A stretch of 64,000 nucleotides of DNA from Roseiarcus sp963780825 (GCA_963780825.1 CAWADL010000013.1:226882-290881), one strand, 5' to 3'; shown: positions 11,084 to 20,738, numbered from the stretch's first letter. Notes: generated by a model from the sequence alone, not told the origin. Translations and numbers: made by a program.

Positions 11084-11258
11084 TTACGTACTCCGCCCGA
11101 TCGAGATGCTATTGAGTTCACTCTCGATCAATTAAGTTGCTATTAACGGAGTGCATCGATTGCGATCAGGAATCCGCAACGAGCCTGACCGTGCAAACCT
11201 GGATTCCTGTCTAGCAACCTGACATTTGGGCGGCCCGCGAGCGGGCTTGCCGCGGGCC

Positions 11259-12180
11259 CTACAGCCGCAGCAGCGGATTTTGCGCATGCCGTGACCAGCC
11301 CGCCTCGGCGACCAGCAAGTCGAGGCCTAGGGTGGCCAGATCGTCGGCGAAGGGTTCGACCGCGGGATCCTTCGCGGCGTAGAACAGCTTTGCATAGGTC
11401 TCGCATTCGTCGCAGGTTTCGGCTTTGGCCACGCCGGCGTCGCCTTCAACGCTCTTCAGCTTCAGCGACCGCGACCCGCCGCAGGTGATGCAGACAGCGC
11501 GCACGTGATTCCAGGCGGTCGCGCATAGCGAGCAATGCAGGTAGCGCACGCTTCTGGCCTCGCCGACGTCGCCGACCACGCCGCCGATCGGCGTCGCGCC
11601 GCAACACGGGCAGAGGCCGCGCTCCGGGAGCAGTTTCAGCGCTTCGAGCGGCAGCGCGGCGGCCATGGCGGCGAAATAGGTCTGCAAAGCTGCGACGATG
11701 TATAGGCTGGCGCCGGCGTCGCCCCCCTGCCCGTTCAGCGCGTCGTCGGCCAGCGCTTCGATATCCCGGGCCGGCCGCTCCGCCAATGCGCTCGCAACGG
11801 CTTTGGCCTCGGGCGGCGAACGCGCGTGATCGAACTTTGCCAGCAACAGCGCCAAGCCATCGCGCCAGCGCGCGTCCCGCCGATGCCCGGCCGCAGCCAG
11901 CGGCGGCAGCCCCGCGCCGGCGGCTGTGTCTACAGCCTCGGGGTCAGGCGGACGCAGCCCGGCGAACGCCGGCAGCGACGCGCTCTGGGCTCGGGCGAGC
12001 CGCGCCATGAAGCGAAGCCAATCCTCCATGGGATGGCCACCGGCGAGCCCGTCGAGGCGCGCGGCGCGGCGCGGCAAACAGGGTATCCGGCGAGGGGAGA
12101 AGGATCGGCTTCGGAGCTTTGACGCCGCCAAGCGGGTTGCCGCTCCACTGGGTATTCGCAGTGACCTCCCCCTGTCTCAC
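11259..12180 (-). CDS. fdhE: Formate dehydrogenase accessory protein FdhE (frameshifted near N-terminus)
   Basis: FdhE is a cytoplasmic zinc/iron-binding accessory protein needed to mature membrane-bound formate dehydrogenases. Four CxxC pairs are visible in the C-terminal half (CPCCG, CSLCAT, CITCGG, CDECE). The N-terminus (GNPLGGVKAPKPILLPSPDTLF) is in one frame and the rest (RRAARLDGLAGGHPMEDWLRF) in another, with the change near 12075. The start is GTG at 12178-12180 with AGGAG upstream, abutting a family-A palindrome. It is the last gene of the fdo cluster, separated from fdoI by that palindrome. Confidence 0.88.
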
Positions 12181-12190
12181 CGCGCTCTCC

Positions 12191-12286
12191 TGTAGCCGCG
12201 TTCGCTGACCGCGGGGCCGCCGCGCAGCGACAGTATCGGAGCGAGGCGCTTGACCGCGGGCAACGCGGTCAGCGACCGCGTCCACA
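12191..12286. repeat. Family-A palindromic repeat, intact copy 1
   Basis: Left end TGTAGCCGCGTTCGCTGACC, right end GCGGTCAGCGACCGCGTCCA. The interior (GCGAGGCGCTTGACCGCG) closely matches the interior of the copy at 17.7-18.0 kb. It sits between fdhE and fdoI in the same transcription unit, with its TGTAG end directly next to the fdhE ribosome binding site. Confidence 0.85.
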
Positions 12287-12298
12287 AGGGGCGCTGTC

Positions 12299-12946
12299 TC
12301 ACCGCGGTCGCGGCCCCTCGGAGCCGGTCGCCACCAGCGAGCGCAGCCACTTGCGATGATGCCGCCACGCCCAGCCGGGCGTGACATAGCCCTGCGTCAT
12401 CCCCCGCACCGAGCCTTTCACCCAGATCGCCGCGTAGACGTGGACGATCCAGATGATGATCGCCGCGGTCGCCGCCATGAAATGGATGAGCGCGGCGATG
12501 CGTTGCGTTTCGATCGACGTGTAGGCGAAGAAATAGACCTCCCAGATCGCGATCCCTGTCAGCAGCAGCACGGGCAACAGCAGCACCATCGACCAGAACA
12601 CGAATTTCTGCCCGGCGTTGAAGCGTGGCACCTCCGGCACGCCTTCTTCTTTGTTGGCGAGCACCTGCCCGATCGACATCATCCATTGGACATCCACCCA
12701 AGCCGGCAGGTTGTCGCGCCAGAATTGCACGATGAGACCGGCGTAGCTGACAACCAGCACCAGCCCGATCCAGGGATGAACCGCCCGCGCCCACTGGCCG
12801 CCGCCAAACAAATTGGAGAGCCAGAACAACAGCGGATGAAACATCGACAGGCCGGACAGCATCAGCAGGATGAAACAGCCCGCCGTGATCCAATGATTGA
12901 CCCGCGCCAGCGGCGTGTTTCGGACGAGCTCGCCACGATGTCTCAT
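12299..12946 (-). CDS. fdoI: Formate dehydrogenase cytochrome b556 (gamma) subunit
   Basis: 215-residue membrane diheme cytochrome b of the FdnI/FdoI type, which passes electrons from the beta subunit to the quinone pool. Four membrane segments are visible (about residues 18-38, 55-75, 112-135 and 150-175). Histidines in RVNHWITAG, AVHPWIG, AALIHFMAA and IVHVYAAI are candidate heme ligands. The start overlaps the fdoH stop by four bases, so the two are translationally coupled. Confidence 0.93.
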   Translation of the reverse strand: MRHRGELVRNTPLARVNHWITAGCFILLMLSGLSMFHPLLFWLSNLFGGGQWARAVHPWIGLVLVVSYAGLIVQFWRDNLPAWVDVQWMMSIGQVLANKEEGVPEVPRFNAGQKFVFWSMVLLLPVLLLTGIAIWEVYFFAYTSIETQRIAALIHFMAATAAIIIWIVHVYAAIWVKGSVRGMTQGYVTPGWAWRHHRKWLRSLVATGSEGPRPR

Positions 12947-13866
12947 TCGGCAGGCTCCGCGGGCGCGCCTGCCTCCGACTTCAGCGCCAGCGCGTGCGCC
13001 TCGTCCTCGGGCTCGACTTCGTTCGGCCCGAACAGCACCCAGTGCAGGAAGCCGGCGACGGCGGTGAGCCCGATGCCCGCCAGCGCCAGCGGCTTCAGCA
13101 CGCCCTTCCAGGCCTCGACGAAATAGCTGATGTGCGGATTATCAGGCAGCCCGGCATAGAGCGAAGGCTGGTCGGCGTGGTGCAGCACGTACATCACGTG
13201 CGTCCCGCCGACGCCCGGCGGATCATAGAGCCCCGCGTTCTCGAAGCCGCGCGACTTCAGATCCTCGATGCGCTCACCCGCCCAATCCTTCATGTCGGCC
13301 TTTGAGCCAAACATGATAGCGCCGGTCGGGCAGGACTTCACGCAAGCCGGCTCCAGCCCGACGCCGACGCGGTCCGAGCACAGCGTGCATTTGTAGGACT
13401 TGTGGTCGAGCTTGCTGATGCGCGGGACGTTGAACGGGCAGCCCTTCTCGCAATAGCCGCAGCCAATGCAGTTCTCGCTGATGAAATCGACGATGCCGTT
13501 GGCGTATTGCACGATCGCGCCCGGCGCGGGGCAGGCCTTCAGGCAGCCGGGGTCCTCGCAATGCATGCAGCCGTCCTTGCGGATCAACCATTCGAGATCG
13601 CCCTTCGGGTTCTCGTATTCGGTGAACCGCATCAGCGTCCAGACATTCGGCGAGAGATCGTTCGGGTTGTCGTAGGAGCCCTCGAAATGGCCGATGTCCT
13701 GCCGCAGATCGTTCCATTCCATGCAGGCGGATTGGCAGGCCTTGCAGCCGATGCAGCGCGAGACGTCGATGAGCTTGGCGACCTCCTGCTCGTGCCGGCG
13801 AACCGATGGCGGCGTCATCGTCGTCGCCGAGCGTCTGATGATGTCCTGGGATTGCAGATCGGCCAC
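12943..13866 (-). CDS. fdoH: Formate dehydrogenase iron-sulfur (beta) subunit
   Basis: 307-residue electron-transfer subunit with four 4Fe-4S clusters formed by cysteine groups CIGCKACQSAC, CMHCEDPGCLKAC, CIGCGYCEKGC and CTLCSDR...CVKSC. A single C-terminal transmembrane helix (about residues 262-285) anchors it. It links the periplasmic FdoG catalytic subunit to FdoI. It lies 12 bases downstream of fdoG. Confidence 0.95.
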   Translation of the reverse strand: MADLQSQDIIRRSATTMTPPSVRRHEQEVAKLIDVSRCIGCKACQSACMEWNDLRQDIGHFEGSYDNPNDLSPNVWTLMRFTEYENPKGDLEWLIRKDGCMHCEDPGCLKACPAPGAIVQYANGIVDFISENCIGCGYCEKGCPFNVPRISKLDHKSYKCTLCSDRVGVGLEPACVKSCPTGAIMFGSKADMKDWAGERIEDLKSRGFENAGLYDPPGVGGTHVMYVLHHADQPSLYAGLPDNPHISYFVEAWKGVLKPLALAGIGLTAVAGFLHWVLFGPNEVEPEDEAHALALKSEAGAPAEPAE

Positions 13867-13878
13867 GCTCGCGCCCCC

Positions 13879-16800
13879 TTAGACAGCCGGCCCCGGAGCC
13901 TTCTCGACGTTCACCAGGAACGCCTTGAACTCCGGGGTTTGCGTATTGGCGTCGCCGACGAACGGCGTCAGCGTATTGGCGCCAAAGCCCTTGCGGGCTT
14001 GGCCGGTAAAGCCCCAATGGATCGGCGCGCCGATCACATGCACCGACTTGCCATCGACGGTCAGCGGCTTGATGCGCTTGGTGACATAGGCCTTGCAAAC
14101 AACGAAGCCGCGCTTGGAGGACACGCGCACCCAGCCGCCCTGTTCGATGCCCTTCTCCTTGGCCAAAACTTCGCCGATCTCGACGAACTCTTCGGGCTGC
14201 AGGATCGAGTTGATCAGCGCGTGTTTGGTCCAGTAGTGGAAATGTTCCGTCAACCGATACGTCGTCGCCACATAGGGGAAGGCGGAGGCGTCGCCGAAAG
14301 TCGCCTTGTCGCGCTCGAAAACGCGCGCAACCGGGTTCGACTTCACCTTGGGGTGCAGCACGTTGTCGACGGGCGACTCCAGCGGCTCGTAGTGCTCGGG
14401 GAACGGCCCCTCCGCCATCCCTTTCAACGCAAACAGCTTACCGACCCCTTCCGCGTTCATGATGAACGGGCCGACGCCGTCTTCCGGTTTGTTGGTGACG
14501 ACATAGTCAGGCACGTCGATGCTGACCCACTTCGTACCGCTCCATTCCATGATCGGCTTGGCGGGGTTCCAGGGTTTGCCTGAGGGGTCGGCGCTGGCGC
14601 GGTTGTAGAGAATGCGACGGTTCGCCGGCCACGCCCAGGCCCAGTTCGGCGCGATGCCTTGCTCGCGCGGATCGGTCGCATCGCGCCGCGCCATCTGGTT
14701 GCCTTTTTCGGTGTAGCTGCCGGTAAAAATCCAGCAGCCGGACATCGTCGTCCCGTCGTCGCGCAATTGCCCAAAACTGTCGAGCAACTGCCCGGCCTTG
14801 GCGGTGACGGCGCCGGAGGCGTCCTTGAGATCGACGAGCGCGCGGCCGTTCATCTCCTTGGAGACTTCCTCGGGATCCGGCTCGATCGGGTTGGTGTAGT
14901 CCCAGCTAAGGTTGAGGATCGGATCAGGCAGCGCGCCGCCGTCCTTCTGATACAGCGCCTTCAGGCGATGGTAGAGGCCGGACATGATCCAAATGTCGGG
15001 CTTGGCCACGCCCGGCGGATCGGCGGCTTTCCAGTGCCACTGCAGCCAGCGCGCCGAGTTGACCAGCGAGCCGTTTTCCTCCGCAAAACAAGTGGTCGGT
15101 AGCTGAAACACCTCGGTCTGAATGGCCGCGCTATCGGCCGGGTTTTGGGGACCGAAATCCTGCCAGAACCGCGAGGTCTCCGTGTCCAACGGATCCATGA
15201 CGACCAGATATTTGAGCTTGCTGAGGCCCGACCTGATCTTGCCGCGGTTCGGGAATGCCTGCAACGGGTTGAAACCCTGGCAGATGTAGCCGTTGATCTG
15301 GCCCTCGTTCATCATCTCGAACGCGCGCAGGATGTCGTAGCCGTCAACGTCGAGCTTCGGCAGCCAGTCGTAGGCCCAATCGTTCTCCAGCTTGGCGGCG
15401 GCGCCGAACATGGTCTTCTGGAAGCTGACGAAGAACTTCTTGTAGTTCTGCCAGTAGCTGGTCTGCCCTGGCCGCAGCGGCTTGTAGCCCTTGTTCTTCA
15501 TGTAGTCGGCGAACGTCTTCTCGCCGTCGTTTGGCATGATCATGTAGCCAGGCATCGCGGCGGTCAGCAGGCCGATGTCCGTCAGTCCCTGAATGTTGGA
15601 ATGACCGCGCAGCGCGTTCATGCCGCCGCCGGCCACCCCGATGTTGCCGAGCAACAGCTGCACGATCGCCATGGTGCGGATGTTCTGCGCGCCGACCGAG
15701 TGCTGCGTCCAACCGAGCGCGAACAGGCTCGTCAGCGCCTTGTCGGGCTTCGAGGTGCTCGCTATCAGCGCGCAGACTTCGAGATATTTGTCCAGCGGCG
15801 TGCCGCAGATGCGGGACGCCATCTCCGGCGTGTAGCGATCGACGTGCTTGCGCAGCATGTTGATGACGCAGCGCGGGTTCTCCCAGGTGTCGTCGATCTT
15901 GGCGAAACCCTGGTCGTCGAGCTCGTAGTCCCAGCTCGCCTTGTCGTAGGTCTTGTGCTCTTCGTTGTAGCCGGTGAACAGCCCGTCGTCGAAGCCAAAG
16001 CCGTCCTTCACGATCAGGCTGGCGTTGGTGTAGGCGCGCACATACTCGTGTTGGATCGAGTCCTTCTCAAAGAGATAGCGGATCACGCCGCTGAGGAACG
16101 CGATGTCGGTGCCCGGACGGATCGGCGCGTAGAAATCCGCGACCGAGGCGGTGCGGGTAAAGCGCGGGTCGACGACGACCAGCTTCGCCTTGTTCTCGAT
16201 CTTGGCTTCGATCACCCATTTGAAGCCGCAGGGGTGCGCTTCGGCCGCGTTGCCGCCCATCACCAGCACGACATCGGCGTTCTTGATGTCCTGCCAGGTA
16301 TTCGTCATCGCGCCGCGACCGAATGTTGGGGCCAGACTGGCCACCGTCGGTCCGTGTCAGACGCGCGCCTGGTTGTCGAACACCAGCATGCCGAGCGAGC
16401 GCGCCACTTTCCAGGTGACGAAGGCCGCTTCGCTCGACGCGGCGGAGGCTGCGAGCATTCCGGTGCTCGTCCAGCGGTTGACGGTGGTTCCCTTGTCGTT
16501 CTTCTCGACGAAGTTCGCGTCGCGGTCCGCCTTCATCAGCGTCGCGATGCGATCGAGCGCGAAATCCCAGGTGACCTCTTTGAAATCGCTGGCGCCGGCG
16601 CGCGATAGCGCGGCGTCTTGAGCCGCGTCGGCGCGTGGACGATGTCGAGCAGCGCCGCGCCTTTCGGGCACAAGGTGCCGCGATTGACGGGATGGTCGGG
16701 GTCGCCCTCGATATGGATGATGTCGGAGCGGGCGTTCTTGGCGCGGTCGCCGAGGCTGTAGATCAGGATGCCGCACGCCACCGAGCAATAGGTGCAGGTG

Positions 16801-16949
16801 TTGCGCGTCTCGGCCGCGTGTTCGAGCTTGAACGGCCGGACGGACGCTGCGAGCGCCGGCCCCAGGGCGCCAAACCCGAGGGCCCCCAGGCTGGAAGCCG
16901 CCAGGCCCGCGCCTGTCAGCTTGATGAACTGTCTTCGACTGAGGTCCAT
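13879..16949 (-). CDS. fdoG: Selenocysteine formate dehydrogenase, catalytic (alpha) subunit
   Basis: Molybdenum/tungsten bis-MGD formate dehydrogenase of the FdnG/FdoG family, oxidising formate to CO2 on the periplasmic side. It starts MDLSRRQFIKLTGAG, a twin-arginine signal, and has the N-terminal 4Fe-4S cysteines CTYCSVACG. The in-frame TGA at 16357-16359 lies in NQARV-U-HGPTVASLAPTFGRG, exactly where FdnG carries selenocysteine, so it should be read as Sec, not stop. Separately, one base is missing near 16606 (YRAP then GASDFKEV), which looks like a sequencing indel. The total, about 1023 residues, matches E. coli FdnG (1015). selA, selB, tRNA-Sec and selD are 11-15 kb away. Confidence 0.95.
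16328..16344 (-). promoter_or_regulatory. SECIS-like hairpin downstream of the fdoG UGA
   Basis: Read on the minus strand, GTGGCCAGTCTGGCCCC forms a GGCC/GGCC stem with a five-base loop AGTCT. The loop starts 18 nt after the UGA, the same spacing as the GGUCU loop in E. coli fdhF. This is the expected SelB-binding SECIS position. Confidence 0.75.
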
Positions 16950-17105
16950 GCGACCTTTTCTCCCGTCGAAACTCCAGAGATAACCGAGGGTAGCAGTAAT
17001 CCCGACGCTGTCGATAGGATTTTCGGATCATCCCGGGCTTTTGAAGCGCCGCCCCTAGAACCCCGCGGGCGGTGGTAAGAACGGGGACCGCCAAAGGAGA
17101 TTAGG

Positions 17106-17513
17106 ATGAACGTTCATTGCCGCTGTGGCGCCGTGGAGCTTGAGATCGCAAGCGAGCCGATGACACAGTTCTTCTGCCACTGCGACGACTGTCAGGCCGT
17201 CCATGGGGCCGCTTATGCGCCGGAATCCGTCTACCCCGCCGAGTTGGTCAAGATCATCCGAGGCGACCCGCAATCCTGGACGCTGAAGCGCAGCCCGCGT
17301 TTCTTCTGCCGAGACTGCGGGACCCGGCTTTTCATTGAGGTCGCGGTCCTGAAGGTGCGTGGGGTCAACGGCTATCTGCTGCCGGAAGGCGCTTTTCGTC
17401 CTGAATTCCACATGCATTGCCGTTTCGCCGTGCGCCCAGTCGCGGACGCGCTTCCGCACTACAAATCGCGGCCGGCGCGTTTTGCCGGTTCGGACGAGAC
17501 CGTGGACTGGTAG
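17106..17513 (+). CDS. GFA/CENP-V-domain zinc protein
   Basis: 135 residues of the glutathione-dependent formaldehyde-activating (GFA) family: CRCGAVEL, then CHCDDCQAVHG and CRDCGTRLF, giving the paired zinc sites. Most such short proteins are not true S-hydroxymethylglutathione synthases, so a formaldehyde role is a hint only, although the divergent formate dehydrogenase makes C1 metabolism tempting. A strong AAGGAG lies upstream of the ATG, and a terminator follows 110 bases after the stop. A second member lies at 51341-51754. Confidence 0.8.
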   Translation: MNVHCRCGAVELEIASEPMTQFFCHCDDCQAVHGAAYAPESVYPAELVKIIRGDPQSWTLKRSPRFFCRDCGTRLFIEVAVLKVRGVNGYLLPEGAFRPEFHMHCRFAVRPVADALPHYKSRPARFAGSDETVDW

Positions 17514-17626
17514 AAAAGTCGGTAATGTGATTTTCGCCACGTCCGATGTGGAACCCTTGTGCGATCTCTCGGTTCGCCTCCTAAGCGCAGCGTCAAATTC
17601 CCCCCTTGACCGCAGCGCGCAACTCA

Positions 17627-17656
17627 CCCCGCCGAGCTCCTCGGCGGGGTTTTTTC
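17627..17656 (+). terminator. Rho-independent terminator
   Basis: A ten-base-pair stem, CCCCGCCGAG with CTCGGCGGGG around the loop CTC, is followed by a run of six or seven T. It lies downstream of the GFA gene. Confidence 0.85.
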
Positions 17657-17681
17657 TTGGCAGCGCCCCCTGTAGCCGCGA

Positions 17682-17904
17682 TCGTTGACCCATAGGCGCT
17701 AACCTAGGGCAATTTCCGATAATATTGAATAACTTGCCAGCATGTCATCCCCGCGAAAGCGGGGATCCAGGGGCCACACGACGTGCGCTTCAACGTGTTG
17801 GCCACACGAGGTGCGGTAGCCCCTGGATCCCCGCTTTCGCGGGGATGACATCAAGTCTTTGAAATAAATCGGCAATCTATAAGTTAGCGCCTATGGGTCG
17901 TTGA
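17682..17904. mobile_element. MITE-like element with 15-bp perfect inverted repeats and 7-bp target duplication
   Basis: The ends CCCATAGGCGCTAAC (17689-17703) and GTTAGCGCCTATGGG (17883-17897) are perfect inverse complements. The 7-base direct repeat TCGTTGA flanks the element at 17682-17688 and 17898-17904. It contains no coding sequence. Removing the element and one TCGTTGA restores the host palindrome. Confidence 0.85.
17742..17851. repeat. Inner palindrome with 33-bp perfect arms
   Basis: Arms at 17742-17774 (ATGTCATCCCCGCGAAAG...) and 17819-17851 (...CTTTCGCGGGGATGACAT) are perfect reverse complements around a 44-base loop that itself contains CACACGAC/CACACGAG direct repeats. It sits wholly inside the MITE. 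The family is widespread in Rhizobiales intergenic DNA. Confidence 0.85.
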
Positions 17905-17962
17905 CCGCGGTAGTTCGGCTTGGAAAAAACGTAGAGAGCGAGGCGCTTGGCCCCCAACGCGG

Positions 17963-18784
17963 TCAGCGACCGCGTCTACAGGTTTGCAACCAGCGCGACG
18001 GGAGAATCAGCGGCTCGCCGACTTGGAGCGTCCTCGATACAGAAAGATCCATGTCGAAGGTCGCCGACAACAAGTGCGTGTTCAGCACCTCGCCGGGCGG
18101 CCCACACGCCACGATCGCTCCGGCGCGCATCAACGCCACCACGTCGGCGAAGCGCGCGGCAAGGTTCAAATCGTGCAGCACGGCGAGCACCGCGACGCCC
18201 TGATCGGCAAGCCGCCGCGCCTCGTCGAGAAGCCCTATTTGATGACGCAGATCGAGATTGGCGATCGGCTCGTCGAGCAGCAGCGCCTGCCGCGCGCGCA
18301 CCGAGGCGCCCGCCGCGCGCTGCGCGAGCGCGCGGGCGAATTGGACGCGCCGCTGCTCGCCGCCCGACAGGCTCGCATAAAGCTGCCCGGCGAAGTCCAA
18401 CGCGTCCGCGGCCGCGAGCGCGCGCTCGATGACCTGATCCTTGGCCGAAGCGGACATCGCCCTCCCGACCCCCTCGACGCCAAGCCGGACCACTTCGATC
18501 ACCGTAAACGGCGAGCTGACCTCGACCGCTTGCGTCATCACCGCCCGCCGACATGCGAGTAGCCACGGCGGCGTCTGATCGAGCGTTTCGCCCTCGCTCA
18601 CCACGGCGCCTGAGGTTGGTCGCAACTCGCCGCTCATCAAGCGCAGCAACGTCGATTTTCCTGCGCCGTTGGGACCCACCACAACGACAAAGCTTCCTGC
18701 GAGAATATCAAGCGAGGCCGCGTGAACGATCGTCTTGTGCTTCCAGCGAAAGCTCACGTCGCGCATCGACAGCACGGCCGTCAC
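17963..18784 (-). CDS. hmuV: Heme ABC transporter ATP-binding protein
   Basis: 273-residue ABC ATPase that powers heme import through HmuU. Walker A GPNGAGKST, signature LSGGEQRR, Walker B ALLLDEPIANLD and switch histidine HDLNLA are all present. The GTG start at 18782-18784 overlaps the hmuU stop, so translation is coupled. The C-terminal CRRGR and stop come from the end of a family-A repeat, so the gene's original terminus has been replaced or extended. Confidence 0.9.
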   Translation of the reverse strand: MTAVLSMRDVSFRWKHKTIVHAASLDILAGSFVVVVGPNGAGKSTLLRLMSGELRPTSGAVVSEGETLDQTPPWLLACRRAVMTQAVEVSSPFTVIEVVRLGVEGVGRAMSASAKDQVIERALAAADALDFAGQLYASLSGGEQRRVQFARALAQRAAGASVRARQALLLDEPIANLDLRHQIGLLDEARRLADQGVAVLAVLHDLNLAARFADVVALMRAGAIVACGPPGEVLNTHLLSATFDMDLSVSRTLQVGEPLILPSRWLQTCRRGR

Positions 18785-19824
18785 GCCCCGAGGCGTCCTT
18801 CGCGCGATATCAGCAGCCAGAGGAAGAACGGCGCGCCGATCGCCGCTGTCAGCACGCCAATCGGAATCTCCGCCGGCGCGGCGAGGATGCGCGCGGGGAT
18901 GTCGGCGCCGGAGAGCAGCACGGCGCCGGCCAGCGCGCTGAGCGGCAGCAGGCGGCGATGCCCGGCGCCTGCGGTGAGCCGGATCGCATGCGGCGCCACG
19001 ATGCCGATGAAGCCGATCGCGCCCGCGGCGGCGACGCTGGCGCCGACGGCAATCGCCACCAGGAACACGATGGCGAGTCTTCACCCGCTGTACCGGACGC
19101 CGAGATGAAACGCCTCAGCTTCGCCGAGCGCCATGGCGTCGAGCCCGCGCGCCAGAAAAGGGGACGCCGCCAGCAGCAGCAACGTCGCCCCGGTGAGCCA
19201 CTCTACTTTTGACCAGTTCGCGCCGCCGAGCGAGCCCATCGACCAGAAGGTGAGATCGCGCAGTTGCCGATCGTCGCTGATGAAGGCGAGCAGACCGGTC
19301 AGCGAGCCCGACAGCGCTGCGAGCGCGACGCCCGCCAGCAGCATGGTTGCGATCGAGGTCCGCCCGCGGCGGGTCGCCAGCGCATAGAGCGTCGTGGTCG
19401 CGGCGAGCGCGCCAAGGAAAGCGGCGGCGGGCAGAAGTGCGGCGAACCCCGCGCTCGCCCAGCGATCGCCGAGGACGATCGTCGCCGCCGCCGCGAGCCC
19501 CGCGCCGGCGGAAACGCCGACAAGGCCGGGGTCGGCGAGCGGATTGCGGAACAGCCCCTGCATCAGGGCGCCGGCAATGCCCAGCGCCGCGCCGTTCAGC
19601 AGGCCGAGCGCGAGGCGAGGCAGTCTGATCTGCAGAACAATCAAACCGTCCCGCGAGGCGTCAGGAGTTTGCGTGAGAATGGCGACGACGCGGGCGAACG
19701 GGATCGGTGCGGCGCCGAGACTCAGCGAGACCGGCGCCAGAACAACCAAAGCCACGAGCAACAGCACGCCGATCAACCACGGCCGGCGTTGGCGGAGGCG
19801 CGCCTCGACGAGCGCTGGGTTCAC
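18781..19824 (-). CDS. hmuU: Heme ABC transporter permease (FecCD family) with in-frame TGA
   Basis: 348-codon FecCD-type permease with about nine to ten membrane helices. It opens with WLIGVLLLVALVVLAPVSLSL and shows the typical PLADPGLVGVSAGA and GFIGIVAPHAIRL motifs. The frame is open from the GTG at 19824 to 18781, except for one TGA at 19081-19083 between LGVRYSG and RLAIVFLVAIAVG. No frameshift is needed, so this is a point change (TGG or CGA to TGA), a sequencing error, or readthrough. No SECIS-like hairpin is evident and a selenocysteine here makes no functional sense. hmuT and hmuV overlap both ends. Confidence 0.85.
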
Positions 19825-20723
19825 GGTCCGGCGGTCTGATCGGGCAGCGCCGGTAGCCGCTCGCCGGGATAGAGCGCGGCCATCAGCTCACGCAGCGCGT
19901 CCGGTTCGCGTGGGCCGAAGCCGAGCAGATAGGGACCGTCCATCGCGATCCATGCGCGTTTCGCCGCGGCCGGCGTCGCGGCGAAGGCGGGGAGCGCGAA
20001 CAGTTCGTCGGCGGTTCCCGCCATGCCCGCGTTGCTCATTCTGAGAATCACGTCGGGCGCCGCGGCGATCACGCCTTCGTCGGTCATCGGTTTGAACCCC
20101 TGGAAACCCTCAGCCGCGTTAACTCCTCCGGCGAGCCGGATTGCGGCGTCAGCCGCGGTGCCCTGCCCTCCGGCCATCGCGCGCCCGTTCTGCAGCGAGA
20201 GTACGAACAGCACGCGCGGCGGCTTTTCCGGGTGCGGCCGGATACGATCCAACGCGGCAAAGCGTGCGCTGACTTGCGCGGCCAGCGCATGAGCCTTGTC
20301 AGAAGCGCCAAGCAGCGCGCCGACCGTCTCGATCTTTTTGATCTCGCCCTCGGGCGTGAAGTCGTCGTGAACCGAAACCAGCGGCGCCCCCGCATCGCTG
20401 ACCAGCTTCAGCGCGGCCGGCGGCCCGGATCCCTCGATCGCCAGCACGGCTGAGGGTTTCAACGATAGAATGCCCTCCGCGGACAGCGCGCGCATATAGC
20501 CGACGCTCGGCGCATTGCGCTGCGCCTCCGGTGGATAGACGCTGGTCGTATCGACGCCGACGATGTGACCCTGGAGCCCCAGCGCATAGACGATCTCCGT
20601 GATCGAGCCGCCAATCGTCACGATGCGGCTCGGATCGACGGTTTCCGCGCGCCCGCCGCCCAACCAAGCGAGCGCGCCGAGCGCAATGGCCGCTCGCCGT
20701 GCAAGGCGGAATCGTCCGGGCAT
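19821..20723 (-). CDS. hmuT: Periplasmic heme-binding protein
   Basis: 300-residue cluster-A (type III) substrate-binding protein with a signal peptide (RRAAIALGALAWLGGGRA). Segments SRIVTIGGSITEIVYALG, GYMRALSAEGILSLKPSAV and GGVNAAEGFQGFKPMTDEG are characteristic of HmuT. It delivers heme to HmuUV. The stop overlaps the GTG of hmuU, and hemP lies 15 bases upstream, so hemP-hmuTUV is one operon. Confidence 0.92.
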   Translation of the reverse strand: MPGRFRLARRAAIALGALAWLGGGRAETVDPSRIVTIGGSITEIVYALGLQGHIVGVDTTSVYPPEAQRNAPSVGYMRALSAEGILSLKPSAVLAIEGSGPPAALKLVSDAGAPLVSVHDDFTPEGEIKKIETVGALLGASDKAHALAAQVSARFAALDRIRPHPEKPPRVLFVLSLQNGRAMAGGQGTAADAAIRLAGGVNAAEGFQGFKPMTDEGVIAAAPDVILRMSNAGMAGTADELFALPAFAATPAAAKRAWIAMDGPYLLGFGPREPDALRELMAALYPGERLPALPDQTAGP

Positions 20724-20738
20724 GAATCGCTCTCTTGG

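Larger units (their letters stand above)
17671..17980. repeat. Family-A palindromic repeat, copy 2, interrupted by a MITE
   Basis: The left end TGTAGCCGCGATCGTTGACC (17671-17690) and the right part (17898-17980, ending GCGACCGCGTCTACA) form one family-A element once the 209-bp insertion between them is removed. The right end runs into hmuV and encodes that protein's last residues (CRRGR) and its stop codon. Confidence 0.85.

Noticed and set aside
15145..16608. 487-residue plus-strand open frame opposite fdoG
   Set aside because: Antisense shadow of the formate dehydrogenase; no domain and improbable composition.
17106..17513. Calling the GFA protein a true glutathione-dependent formaldehyde-activating enzyme
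   Set aside because: The zinc fold is clear, but the short family is functionally diverse; proximity to formate dehydrogenase is not enough.
17671..17980. CRISPR-like repeat arrangement
   Set aside because: The repeats are inverted, of unequal size and nested; there is no regular repeat-spacer periodicity and no cas gene in the window.
19081..19083. Reading the hmuU TGA as a selenocysteine codon
   Set aside because: No hairpin at SECIS spacing was found and the position is in a membrane permease loop with no redox role.
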